Position numbers and translations under genes: made by a program
Part shown: positions 9,268-17,515 of the stretch, piece after piece
How positions within the stretch are numbered: the first letter of the stretch is position 1
How the letters are laid out: each line of letters opens with the position of its first letter
The notes under the pieces: model-generated
Databases searched by the model: none
The model's input: the letters and a program-made list of their open reading frames with translations, nothing else
What the model was told of the DNA's origin: nothing
Origin: Clostridium sp. MB40-C1
GTDB lineage: Bacteria; Bacillota; Clostridia; Clostridiales; Clostridiaceae
Reading direction: 5' to 3'
Length of the DNA stretch: 64,000 nt
Assembly (NCBI RefSeq): GCF_030913655.1
Contig: NZ_CP133189.1
Coordinates: 3,524,001 to 3,588,000, forward strand

Positions 9268-9747
9268 ATGGCCAAAGAGGAGTTCTATACATTTCGAGAA
9301 TATATGAATAATGAAAGAAATAATTTAAGTGCCTGTGAAGAAGATTATATAGAAATGATATATAGGATTTGTATACAAAATAAAGGATATACAAGAGTTA
9401 ACGATTTGGCTCTAGCACTTAATGTGAAACCGCCTTCTGTAAGTAAAATGGTAAAGAAACTAGGAACTAAAGAATTAATAAGATATAAAAAATATGGAAC
9501 TATTGAATTAAGTGAAGGTGGGGAACAGATAGGAAAGATGCTTTTAGATAGACATAATATTATAGAGGGATTTCTAAACATATTAAATATATCTAATAAT
9601 TTGTTAGAAGAAACTGAAAAAATAGAACATACTATTAGTCCACAAACAGTAAAAGCAATAAAAAGATTGGTAGATTTTTTTGAAATTAATCCAGATATAT
9701 TAAATAAATTTTCTTTATTTATGAAAGAAGATGATAATGAAAATTAG
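9268..9747 (+). CDS. DtxR/MntR-family metal-dependent transcriptional regulator
   Basis: 159 residues. Residues about 20-85 form the winged helix of DtxR/MntR proteins (SACEEDYIEMIYRI, then VNDLALALNVKPPSVSKMVKKL as the recognition helix region). Residues 90-145 form the metal-binding dimerisation part. There is no C-terminal SH3 domain, so the architecture is MntR-like. An N-terminal extension of about 20 residues precedes the usual start. SD GAAGGAG is 9 nt before the ATG. It is divergent from feoAB, so Fe(II) or Mn(II)-dependent repression of feoAB and itself is the obvious hypothesis. Confidence 0.88.
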   Translation: MAKEEFYTFREYMNNERNNLSACEEDYIEMIYRICIQNKGYTRVNDLALALNVKPPSVSKMVKKLGTKELIRYKKYGTIELSEGGEQIGKMLLDRHNIIEGFLNILNISNNLLEETEKIEHTISPQTVKAIKRLVDFFEINPDILNKFSLFMKEDDNEN

Positions 9748-9761
9748 GTTAGTTAAGTATT

Positions 9762-9792
9762 AAGGTAATATCTAAAAATTAGATATTACCTT
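9762..9792 (+). terminator. Hairpin after the DtxR-type regulator (weak terminator)
   Basis: A perfect 14-bp stem (AAGGTAATATCTAA at 9762-9775 with 9779-9792) has a 3-nt loop, 15 nt after the stop codon. No T-run follows on the plus strand (it reads AAAAAATA), so termination efficiency is doubtful. On the reverse strand the hairpin would be preceded by T's. Confidence 0.45.
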
Positions 9793-9798
9793 AAAAAA

Positions 9799-9832
9799 TA
9801 TAAGTATATAAGTATTTACTTATATACTTATA
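9799..9832. promoter_or_regulatory. 34-bp AT-only-looking palindrome, candidate operator of the ArsP-type permease operon
   Basis: TATAAGTATATAAGTA (9799-9814) is followed by a 2-nt spacer and its exact reverse complement (9817-9832). It lies 142 bp before the permease ATG. The AAGTA half-site with dyad symmetry resembles sites bound by dimeric ArsR/SmtB-type repressors, but no such gene is adjacent. It could also fold into a hairpin. Confidence 0.5.
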
Positions 9833-9974
9833 TAGTGTATTATATCATTATAGGAGTATATACTAAGATACACAGTTTTAAATATTATATGTTTCTAAAA
9901 CTTATTTTGAGAAATATAAGAATTACAACGATTGGTTAAAAAATAGTTGAATTATTAATTTAGGGGGAAAGGTT

Positions 9975-10943
9975 ATGTTTATATGGTTAGATAAATTAAT
10001 GAGACTTTTAGTTGAAAAAGTACTAAATATTTCTATGGAAAGTAGATTAGGATCTAGTGTACATTTCTTTTTTTACGATACAATAAAAATTATAATACTT
10101 CTTGGGATAATGATATTTATAATTTCTTATATAAGAAGCTATTTTCCACCAGAAAGAACTAAAAAAATATTAGAGAGATTTACTGGGATTAAGGGAAATA
10201 TTATGGCTTCAATACTTGGAATTGTTACTCCATTTTGCTCTTGCTCCTCAGTTCCATTATTTATTGGGTTTGTAGAAGCTGGGATACCTCTTGGAGTTAC
10301 ATTTTCTTTTCTTATAACTTCACCTATTGTTAACGAAGCAGCCTTTGCTGTATTACTTGCTTCTTTTGGGTGGAAAATTGCAGTGTTTTATGTGATAACA
10401 GGGGTAGTTGTAGGTGTTGCAGGTGGCATAATAATAGGAAAATTAAATATGGAAAAACAAGTAGAAGAGTATGTATACGAAATGCAGATGGGAGAAATTG
10501 AAATAGAAGAATTAACTACTAGAGGTAGAGTTGATTTTGCTATACAAAACGTAAAAGATATTATAAAGAGAGTTTGGATATTCCTTTTAATTGGAATTGG
10601 AATTGGAGCTTTCATTCATGGTTGGGCTCCAGCAGAAGTTCTTTCAAAATATGCAGGAGGGAATAATCCATTTGCAGTTATTGTTGCTGTAATAATTGGT
10701 GTACCATTATATTCTAATGCACTTGGAACAATTCCTATAGCAGAAGCTCTTATAAATAAAGGGGTAGGAATCGGTACTGCTATGGCATTTATGATGGCAG
10801 TAACTGCTTTATCTCTTCCAGAGATGATACTTTTAAGAAAGGTTATAAAACCAAAACTTATTGCTGCATTTGTTATTATAACAGGAATAGCAATAATTAT
10901 AGTAGGTTATATATTTAATATTATGTCTTATGTTTTAATTTAA
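9975..10943 (+). CDS. Permease of the ArsP/UPF0718 (DUF318) family
   Basis: 322-residue membrane protein with about eight helices. The family hallmark TPFCSCSSVPLFIGF is present in the first half, followed by FLITSPIVNEAAF. The second half contains GVPLYSNALGTIPIAEAL. A charged cytoplasmic loop (about 150-190) separates the halves. Characterised members export trivalent organoarsenicals. Many others, usually next to a small thioredoxin-like protein as here, are uncharacterised two-component permeases. SD AGGGGGAAAGG precedes the ATG. It is co-transcribed with the thioredoxin-like gene 36 bp downstream. Confidence 0.88.
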   Translation: MFIWLDKLMRLLVEKVLNISMESRLGSSVHFFFYDTIKIIILLGIMIFIISYIRSYFPPERTKKILERFTGIKGNIMASILGIVTPFCSCSSVPLFIGFVEAGIPLGVTFSFLITSPIVNEAAFAVLLASFGWKIAVFYVITGVVVGVAGGIIIGKLNMEKQVEEYVYEMQMGEIEIEELTTRGRVDFAIQNVKDIIKRVWIFLLIGIGIGAFIHGWAPAEVLSKYAGGNNPFAVIVAVIIGVPLYSNALGTIPIAEALINKGVGIGTAMAFMMAVTALSLPEMILLRKVIKPKLIAAFVIITGIAIIIVGYIFNIMSYVLI

Positions 10944-10979
10944 AAAATATTTTAATAGAATAATAAAGGAGGATTTTTT

Positions 10980-11213
10980 ATGGTAATTAAAGTTTTAGGG
11001 ACAGGATGTGCTAATTGTAAGAAATTAGAGGCTAATGTAAAAGAGGCTGTAAATCAGTTAGGACTAGATGCATCTATAGAAAAAGTAGAAGATATAAAAG
11101 ATATAATGGCTTATGGAGTTATGAGAACTCCTGCTATTGTAGTAGATGAAAAAGTAAAGGTAATGGGAAGAGTTGTAAAAGTTGAAGAAATAAAAGAAAT
11201 GCTTAAAGGGTAG
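10980..11213 (+). CDS. Small thioredoxin-like (glutaredoxin-fold) protein
   Basis: 77 residues with a thioredoxin fold of the redox-active disulfide protein 2 type. VLGTGCANCKKLEANV carries the CxxC active site (CANC) and VMRTPAIVVDEK carries the cis-proline. It has no signal peptide. It lies 36 bp after the permease with a strong AAGGAGGA site. Such proteins are commonly found with DUF318 permeases, where the CxxC may act on or deliver a thiol-bound substrate such as a metalloid. That function is inference. Confidence 0.88.
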   Translation: MVIKVLGTGCANCKKLEANVKEAVNQLGLDASIEKVEDIKDIMAYGVMRTPAIVVDEKVKVMGRVVKVEEIKEMLKG

Positions 11214-11245
11214 AGTGTCTTATAAGTAGTTATATCAAATATAAT

Positions 11246-11287
11246 AAAAAACAAAGTAAGAGAAATTTATCTTACTTTGTTTTTTGT
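11246..11287 (+). terminator. Terminator of the permease/thioredoxin operon
   Basis: ACAAAGTAAG (11251-11260) pairs perfectly with 11271-11280, is extended by A/T pairs and runs into TTTTTT. Confidence 0.88.
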
Positions 11288-11310
11288 ATTATTAAGATTA
11301 TGAAGTGAAT

Positions 11311-11498
11311 TAAGCAGTTTATCCAATGACTATCTGAATACTCCTATCTTCCACAAAGTGGGAGTAAAGAGCGGTTACGTCCCTGGATAACGGTTTTCCC
11401 TAAAGTATAACGAATTCTAAGGAGTAAAACTCCTAAGAATTCTATTAATAAGCTTTAGAAGGAGTAAAAACTCCCTCTAAAGACAAGAACCCTGTTTA
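11311..11498. ncRNA. Structured intergenic element, copy A (candidate ncRNA or leader)
   Basis: A 188-nt block between a terminator and an exporter gene, closed by TAAGCAG (11311-11317) with CTGTTTA (11492-11498). Inside, TTATCCA (11319-11325) pairs with TGGATAA (11384-11390) and encloses a TACTCC/GGGAGTA hairpin. Two strong hairpins follow (11412-11442 and 11453-11482), each with a GGAGT/ACTCC top. The same order of blocks occurs at 33143-33300: TTATCC-ATG-CTA, TACTCC, GGAG, GCG-TACG, CCTGGATAA-GGTTT. The conservation is in stems and in unpaired blocks, which argues for an RNA. I do not recognise it as a known riboswitch class, and the functional strand is not known. Confidence 0.6.
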
Positions 11499-11647
11499 TA
11501 TGATAAAATACTTATGAAAGTTAATTTATGTTTTAATCTATTATTTATCTAGTATAATAATGGATTTTTAGATAAGTATTTAAGAATAAGCATCTATTTA
11601 AAATAGGGCAAAAAATTAAAAAGAATATATGAATGGATGTGGTTTAA

Positions 11648-12526
11648 GTGAATGTGGGATATTTATTTATAATAATACCTATGCTTATATGGGGCAGTGT
11701 AGGCATATTTGTAAGGTACATTAATCAACCGCCAGAGGTGATAGTATTTTGTAGAGTGTTTATAGCGTTTATTATAATGCTTTTACTAAGTATTATAAAA
11801 ATGAGAAGAAAAAATCCTATACAAATAAGGTTTGGTAAAAGGGATAATATTTTACTTTTGCTGAGTGGAGTATTTATTTCTTTTAACTGGATGTTCTTTT
11901 TTAAAGCGCTTAAGTCTACAACTATAGCATCAGCTACTCTAAGCTATTATGCAGCACCGGTTATTGTTACTATACTTTCTGTATTTATATTAAAGGAAAA
12001 GATAAGTAAGAGAACGTTTTTTGCAGTAGGATTAAGTTTTATAGGCATAATTCTTATGACATTAAGTGGAGATGGGACAAGCAATAATTTTAATATAATA
12101 GGTGTAATATATGGATTGATAGCAGCATTTTTCTATGCATTAGTTACAATAAGTGCCAAAAAAATGGAACATATACCTTCATATAAGATTGTTATGGTTC
12201 AGATGGGAGTTGCTTCGTTAATTCTTTCACCATCTATTAGTCAGGTTAAAAAATTTGATACTATATCTTTAGTATTTATATTTATAATTGGTGCAGTGCA
12301 TAGTTTTTTAGCGCTTCAACTTTATTTTGAAGGTTTAAAAAAAGTTAAGGTTCAACATGTAGGAGTATTATCTTATATAGATCCATTAAGTGCTGTGATT
12401 TTAGCCTGTATATTTTTTGGTGAGGTACCAGGATATGAGACATTAATTGGTGGAACTATGATTTTGATAGCTACATATATTATTTTAAATGTTAAAAAAC
12501 AAGTAAATATTAGTGATGATGTATAA
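11648..12526 (+). CDS. EamA/DMT family transporter
   Basis: 292 residues with ten predicted helices in two EamA repeats (1-140 and 150-285), as in drug/metabolite exporters of the RhaT/YdcZ kind. The frame begins with GTG at 11648. Another GTG two codons later is possible, and the ribosome site is weak either way. Motifs typical of the family are PMLIWGSVGIFVRY at the start and SYIDPLSAVILACIFFGE in repeat 2. The substrate is unknown. It lies 150 bp downstream of structured element A, the only visible candidate for its control. Confidence 0.85.
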   Translation: MNVGYLFIIIPMLIWGSVGIFVRYINQPPEVIVFCRVFIAFIIMLLLSIIKMRRKNPIQIRFGKRDNILLLLSGVFISFNWMFFFKALKSTTIASATLSYYAAPVIVTILSVFILKEKISKRTFFAVGLSFIGIILMTLSGDGTSNNFNIIGVIYGLIAAFFYALVTISAKKMEHIPSYKIVMVQMGVASLILSPSISQVKKFDTISLVFIFIIGAVHSFLALQLYFEGLKKVKVQHVGVLSYIDPLSAVILACIFFGEVPGYETLIGGTMILIATYIILNVKKQVNISDDV

Positions 12527-12667
12527 AATTAAGGCTTTTTAGAGGCTTTTGGATTAGTATTTAAAAAATAATATTATTAATTATAAATTAGTTGGGCAAA
12601 ATAATAATGTTAATAGTGTAACATTTGTTACATATATTATTAATCTTTAATAATATAATTAACTTAA

Positions 12668-12825
12668 GACACATTCAAATAAATAACTAGTCAGTATGAT
12701 AGTCTTTTTTGTGAACTATTTCTTCCTTGGAACCTACTAATAGAATAACTATTAGTAGAACCCAAGTCATTGTATTTCACAAAATATACGGTGCATCTTT
12801 GACTTGTTATTTATTTTCATATGCC
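12668..12825. mobile_element. MITE-like near-palindromic element
   Basis: 158 bp whose ends are imperfect inverted repeats (12668-12693 against 12800-12825, about 21 of 26 matching). Its centre is a perfect one: CTACTAATAG (12734-12743), spacer AATAA, CTATTAGTAG (12749-12758). The parts between also pair, for example TTGTGAA with TTCACAA and CTTGG with CCAAG, so the whole element can fold into one long hairpin. It has no coding capacity. The left end plus its flank recurs at 40723-40752 (28 of 30 identical). This is what a non-autonomous insertion element looks like. A structured RNA is the alternative. Confidence 0.65.
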
Positions 12826-12855
12826 TAAAAAGATTACTAAACAGGAGGTTAACTT

Positions 12856-13194
12856 ATGAACAATAAGATGAAAAACATAGATGTTTCTAAAGTTTTAGAA
12901 ATGGAGAAGCTTGTAGAATATAAAGAAGGCCAAGTGGTGAGTAGAACTCTTTCACAAGGAAGAAATTTAAGTGTTACATTATTTGCATTTCCAGAAGGAG
13001 AAGAAATAAGTTCCCATTCTTCAAGTGGTGATGCTATGGTATATATTATTGATGGAGAAGCGGAAATAACTATAGGAGAAGAAAAATTTAATTTAAAAAA
13101 AGGAGAAACTATAGTAATGCCTTCAGGAATACCTCATGCATTGTACGCCTTGAAGAATTTTAAAATGCAACTTGTAGTAGTATTTAATTCTTAA
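12856..13194 (+). CDS. Small single-domain cupin protein
   Basis: 112 residues, one cupin barrel. The first cupin motif is degenerate (EGEEISSHSSSGDAMVYIIDGE keeps one His), and the second ends in PSGIPHALYAL. Metal binding is possible through the remaining His/Glu residues. Single-cupin proteins of this kind often sense or bind small ligands, and no reaction can be named. The strong AGGAGGTT site is 7 nt before the ATG. It starts 30 bp after the MITE-like element, so its promoter may lie in or before that element. Confidence 0.85.
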   Translation: MNNKMKNIDVSKVLEMEKLVEYKEGQVVSRTLSQGRNLSVTLFAFPEGEEISSHSSSGDAMVYIIDGEAEITIGEEKFNLKKGETIVMPSGIPHALYALKNFKMQLVVVFNS

Positions 13195-13195
13195 T

Positions 13196-13224
13196 AGAAA
13201 AATGTTGGTTGGTAACATTTTTCT
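13196..13224 (+). terminator. Hairpin after the cupin gene
   Basis: A perfect 11-bp stem, AGAAAAATGTT (13196-13206) with 13214-13224, has a 7-nt loop. The T-run lies within the 3' arm (TTTTTCT). It starts 2 nt after the stop codon. Confidence 0.7.
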
Positions 13225-13296
13225 AGGTGTTAAGCTAAAGGCACTAGGAGTATATGATTTTTTTATTAGGATCTAGCCCCTAGTATCTGATTCCTA

Positions 13297-13323
13297 GAAT
13301 AAAAGTGCAACGCACTTTTATTC
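13297..13323 (-). terminator. Hairpin overlapping the end of the CorC/HlyC-type gene
   Basis: GAATAAAAGTGC (13297-13308) pairs perfectly with 13312-13323. The stop codon of the reverse-strand gene (13318-13320) is inside the stem. The stem sequence ATAAAAGTGC also forms the terminator at 45112-45146. Confidence 0.65.
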
Positions 13324-14634
13324 TTTGCTAGGTATATATATTTTTAATTTTTCAATTCTTTTTTCACTAACTTTTTCAATTTTAAATATTATATTATCAT
13401 AGTCTACAGTTTTTTCCTCATCGTTTTTAGGAATGCTTCCTAATAAATCTATGACAAACCCTCCGATTGTATCGGAGTTTTCTGATTCTAATTTTAAATG
13501 AAGAGAATCATTTAAATCATCGATAGGCATAATTCCATTTACAATATAAGTATTGTTATCAAGTTTTTTTATGTCACTTTTGATTTCGTCATGTTCATCA
13601 AAAATGTTTCCTGTTATCTCTTCAATTAAATCTTCTATAGTAACAATTCCAGAAAAACCTCCATATTCATCAATTAATATTGCCATATGTGTTTTACTAC
13701 TTTGAAGTTCTTTAAATAAATCATCAATATTCTTAGTTTCAGGTACAAAATAAGCGGGTTTAAGAAGAGTTTTTAAATTTATATTTTGAATGCCTTTTTC
13801 TAATAGTTCTTGAAACAAATCTTTTATATATAAAATGCCTATAATATTATCACTGTCATCTTTATAGATAGGAACTCTTGAAAATTGCTCTATAACTATA
13901 TCTTTAATAGTTTTATTTATGGGATCATCTATATCAACTGCAAATACATCAGTTCTAGGTGTCATAACCTCTTTTGCTATTTTATCGTCAAAGTCGAATA
14001 TACCATTGATCATTTCTCTTTCTGTTTCATTTATAACCCCATGTTCCTCGCCCACATCTATTAAAGATTTAATTTCTTCTTTAGAAACTTTTTCTTCTAA
14101 ATCACTTGTATCAAGACCTGCAAGTCTAACAAGAAGATTTGTTGATGAAGAAAGTAATTTTACAAAAGGTAAAGTGATTTTAGATATAAATAAAATAGGA
14201 TTTACTACGAACATAGCAATTGATTCTGAATTTTGCAATGCTATCCGTTTTGGTAATAATTCTCCAAAAACAAGAGTTATATAAGATAAAATAATAGTTA
14301 TTATTAAGATTGAAAGTTTATCACTATAAGGTATATTCCATTTTTTCATTATTAGAGATAATTTACTTGATATGCTTGTTGCAGCAGAAGCACTAGCAAG
14401 CAATCCTGAAATAGTTATACCTACCTGTATTGTAGCTAAAAATTTACTAGGCTCATGTGTCAGTTTTTGTAAAGATTGTGCTTTTTTGTTTCCTTCTTTT
14501 GCAAGAAGAATTACTTTGTTTTTATTTAAAGATACAATTGCCATCTCTGATGCTGCAAAAAAAGCGTTAATTAATATAAGAATAAAAACTAGAATTATTT
14601 GAGGCAGTATACTGCTAGTAGGAGTTACGTCCAT
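13318..14634 (-). CDS. CorC/HlyC-type membrane protein with DUF21 (CNNM) and CBS domains
   Basis: 438 residues. A DUF21 transmembrane domain (about 1-190, starting LPQIILVFILILINAFFAASE with the conserved small-residue/Glu signature) is followed by a CBS pair (about 210-335). A C-terminal CorC_HlyC domain ends the protein (about 350-430, NTYIVNGIMPIDDLND). Bacterial relatives such as CorC/MpfA act in Mg2+ or Co2+ efflux, while the older hemolysin name is historical. SD GGAGG lies just before the ATG. It is monocistronic and converges on the cupin gene. Confidence 0.9.
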   Translation of the reverse strand: MDVTPTSSILPQIILVFILILINAFFAASEMAIVSLNKNKVILLAKEGNKKAQSLQKLTHEPSKFLATIQVGITISGLLASASAATSISSKLSLIMKKWNIPYSDKLSILIITIILSYITLVFGELLPKRIALQNSESIAMFVVNPILFISKITLPFVKLLSSSTNLLVRLAGLDTSDLEEKVSKEEIKSLIDVGEEHGVINETEREMINGIFDFDDKIAKEVMTPRTDVFAVDIDDPINKTIKDIVIEQFSRVPIYKDDSDNIIGILYIKDLFQELLEKGIQNINLKTLLKPAYFVPETKNIDDLFKELQSSKTHMAILIDEYGGFSGIVTIEDLIEEITGNIFDEHDEIKSDIKKLDNNTYIVNGIMPIDDLNDSLHLKLESENSDTIGGFVIDLLGSIPKNDEEKTVDYDNIIFKIEKVSEKRIEKLKIYIPSKE

Positions 14635-14748
14635 TGTATTTCCTCCTTTGTGTGATAAAGTATTTCTAGGTATTAGGTGTAAGTACTTTGTTAGTGTATA
14701 TATTTTAAGTTTATAATAACTTATTATAAGGTAAATTAATTTTGACTA

Positions 14749-14797
14749 AAAACGATATAATAATTACAGAAATAATTATTATATCGTTTTATTTTTT
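14749..14797 (+). terminator. Terminator-like hairpin in a divergent promoter region
   Basis: A perfect 17-bp stem (AAAACGATATAATAATT at 14749-14765 with 14774-14790) is followed by ATTTTTTG. No plus-strand gene lies upstream: the neighbour is the reverse-strand CorC/HlyC-type gene. It could end a short unrecognised transcript or act as an attenuator for the downstream GGDEF-EAL gene. Confidence 0.6.
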
Positions 14798-14970
14798 GTA
14801 TTTTACAGTAATTATATACTTTAAATAAAAATTTTACTGATAGTTCGAAATTTTCCTAAAAGAACCATTTGAAAATGTTGAAAATTGTTGTAAAATTAAA
14901 GAAATAATAAAGCTTTATTCAAAACTTATATGCAGTATGACATTCACATGGAATTGTAGCGGAGGTATAT

Positions 14971-17130
14971 ATGCTCAATTTATTAAAGAAGTTTTTAGAA
15001 AATAAAAATAAAAAACTTAAATCTTTGGACTTAAATTTAATACATTTAAGAGAAAAAATTAACCCCAAAAAAGAATCACTTAAAATAGCTATAATATATT
15101 CATTAGTAAGTATTATATGGATAATATCCTCTGATAAAGTTTTAAGTCATACTATTAAGGATATAGATTTATATAAAAATATAAATATGGTTAAAGGGTG
15201 CATGTATATTTTAATCACAGTTATAGTTATATATTCACTTATATATAGAAAAATGATGTTATTAAAAGGTGCGTTAGATAAAATGCATACTGCATATAAA
15301 GAGTTAAGTATTGCTTATGACAAAACAGCTACTGTTGAAGATGAGCTTAGATTACAATATAAAGAACTTGAAGAACATCGTAATGCACTTATTGAAAGTA
15401 ATAAAAAACAAGTAATTATCCAAGAAAAATTGAGACGGGAGAAAATACTTTCAGATAATGTAATAAATGATGTTTCCATAATAATAGCTATATGGGATAT
15501 TAGTGGTACTATAAAAAGATTGAACCCATATGGTGAAGCAGTGTCAGGATATAAATGTGAGGAATTAATAGGAAAAAATTGGTTAGAACGCTTAATTCCT
15601 AAAGAAAATAAGAAATATATGTCAAATGTTTTTGAAAAAGTTACTAAAGGGGAAACTTTAAGAAATCATGAAAGTCAACTAATTAGGAAAGATGGTAGCA
15701 CTGTCAATATAATATGGAATAGTAATGTTCTACATGAAGAAAATTCTCAAATAAAAGAGATAATTTCTTTTGGAACAGATATTACGGAGTTGAGGAAGAT
15801 GGAGGAAAGGCTTAACTCATTAGCTTATTACGACGTTTTAACCAAACTTCCTAATAGATTTATGTTCCAAAAGAAAATGGCAAATTTATTGAAAGAAAAA
15901 AAAGATAAACCCTCGAAGTTTGCATTAATATTTATGGATATAGATAATTTTAAGTATATTAATGATACATTAGGCCACTTATCTGGAGATATGCTATTAA
16001 AAAATATAGCAAATATTTTAATAGACAACATAGTTCCACCAAATTTTATGGCTAGATTAGGTGGAGATGAATTTGCTATAGTTATAGATAATGTAGAAAG
16101 CAAGGAAGATATATCTAATAAAATTGAAAAATTAATTAAAAATCTAAGAAAACCTTGGATTATTGAAGAACAAGAATTTTTTATTTCTTTTAGTATGGGA
16201 ATAGCTGTTTATCCTGAAGATGGTAAGGACTTAATAACACTTTTAAAAAAGGCAGATACTGCTATGTTCAGTATAAAAGAAAAAGGAAAAGATAACTACT
16301 GCTTTTATTCAAATAATATGGAAGAAAAAACATTAGGGCACATAAATATGTTGAATGAGCTTAGACGAGCTATAGATAGAAAGGAATTTACTCTTTATTA
16401 TCAACCTCAGATAAATTTAAAAACAGGAAAAATTGTAGGCGTTGAAGCGTTAATAAGATGGATACATCCCAAAAGGGGATTTATTCCTCCTATAGAATTT
16501 ATTTCAATAGCAGAACAGACTGGAGATATACATAAAATAGAGGAATGGGTATTTAAGACAGCTTTTAAACAGAAAAAAGAATGGGATGAAAAAGGATACT
16601 CTTATATAAACATGTCAATAAACATGTCTGGTGAAACTTTAGCAAGAAATAATGTGGTAAGTGATATAAAAACAATATTAATTGATAACGATATGAATTG
16701 CAACAATTTGCAATTAGAAATTACAGAAACTTCTTTTATGAAAAAGTTAGATGTAGCAATTAAAAATATTGAAGATATTAGGAATATGGGGATTAAAGTT
16801 TCCTTAGATGATTTTGGTACAGGGTATTGTTCACTTACTTATTTGAAAAAATTGCCTATAGATATTGTAAAAATAGATAGGCAATTTATAAAGGGTATAA
16901 TAAATCAACATGAGGAAGAAATTATAGTGCAGTCGATAATACAATTAGTTCATGGATTAAATATGAAAGTTGTAGCTGAGGGAATTGAAACAGAGGATCA
17001 GTTACAATTTCTTAAAAAATATAAGTGTGATATTGGTCAAGGATATTTATTTAGTAAGCCATTGCCTTCAGATGAAATAGAAAAAATTATAGAAGATGAT
17101 TATAAGATTAACAGAGAAACTGAGATGTAA
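14971..17130 (+). CDS. Membrane PAS-GGDEF-EAL protein (c-di-GMP turnover)
   Basis: 719 residues. Two N-terminal membrane helices (about 36-55 and 73-92) are followed by a coiled-coil stretch (about 95-155) and a PAS domain (about 160-280). A GGDEF domain has an intact GGDEF at 364-368, and a C-terminal EAL domain has EAL at 492-494. The EAL domain also keeps DDFGTGYCSL, VAEGIETEDQL and GQGYLFSKPL, the motifs needed for phosphodiesterase activity. Both catalytic halves look intact, so the net direction cannot be told. The ATG has GGAGGT 9 nt upstream. Single gene. Confidence 0.93.
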   Translation: MLNLLKKFLENKNKKLKSLDLNLIHLREKINPKKESLKIAIIYSLVSIIWIISSDKVLSHTIKDIDLYKNINMVKGCMYILITVIVIYSLIYRKMMLLKGALDKMHTAYKELSIAYDKTATVEDELRLQYKELEEHRNALIESNKKQVIIQEKLRREKILSDNVINDVSIIIAIWDISGTIKRLNPYGEAVSGYKCEELIGKNWLERLIPKENKKYMSNVFEKVTKGETLRNHESQLIRKDGSTVNIIWNSNVLHEENSQIKEIISFGTDITELRKMEERLNSLAYYDVLTKLPNRFMFQKKMANLLKEKKDKPSKFALIFMDIDNFKYINDTLGHLSGDMLLKNIANILIDNIVPPNFMARLGGDEFAIVIDNVESKEDISNKIEKLIKNLRKPWIIEEQEFFISFSMGIAVYPEDGKDLITLLKKADTAMFSIKEKGKDNYCFYSNNMEEKTLGHINMLNELRRAIDRKEFTLYYQPQINLKTGKIVGVEALIRWIHPKRGFIPPIEFISIAEQTGDIHKIEEWVFKTAFKQKKEWDEKGYSYINMSINMSGETLARNNVVSDIKTILIDNDMNCNNLQLEITETSFMKKLDVAIKNIEDIRNMGIKVSLDDFGTGYCSLTYLKKLPIDIVKIDRQFIKGIINQHEEEIIVQSIIQLVHGLNMKVVAEGIETEDQLQFLKKYKCDIGQGYLFSKPLPSDEIEKIIEDDYKINRETEM

Positions 17131-17515
17131 AAGTCTTAAGTTTTTCTTTTTTTTATATAAAAATTTCGACATATCAATAAAACTTATTATAAAAAAATCA
17201 TTTTAAATGTAATAAATGCACAATAATATTTATATAAATAAAAGTACATTAAATATAATTAAATAAGGACTAATGATAGTTAGTTAATTATTAAACTTAC
17301 ACATAAGATGTATACTAAATAAATATATTTGCTATAAAATTAGTGCGAAAATTAGAAAAAAACTTATATATGTTACATAAATGTGTTAATTCAACTACAA
17401 TGTATAAATGTAGAAAAATCTATATTATAATAAAAACAAAGATAGATTTGAAATTTTGAGAATTTTTAAAAAAGAGGATGGTTAGTATTCACTATTAAAA
17501 CAGGGGGTTATTAAT
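17131..17515. other. Intergenic region upstream of the hydrogenase operon
   Basis: About 385 bp of very AT-rich sequence with no ORF or stable hairpin. It must contain the promoter of the hydrogenase operon. A TATAAT-like box is at 17426-17431 without a good -35. GTTAATTCAAC near 17385-17395 is only a weak resemblance to half of a Rex-type site, and I do not call it. Confidence 0.4.
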
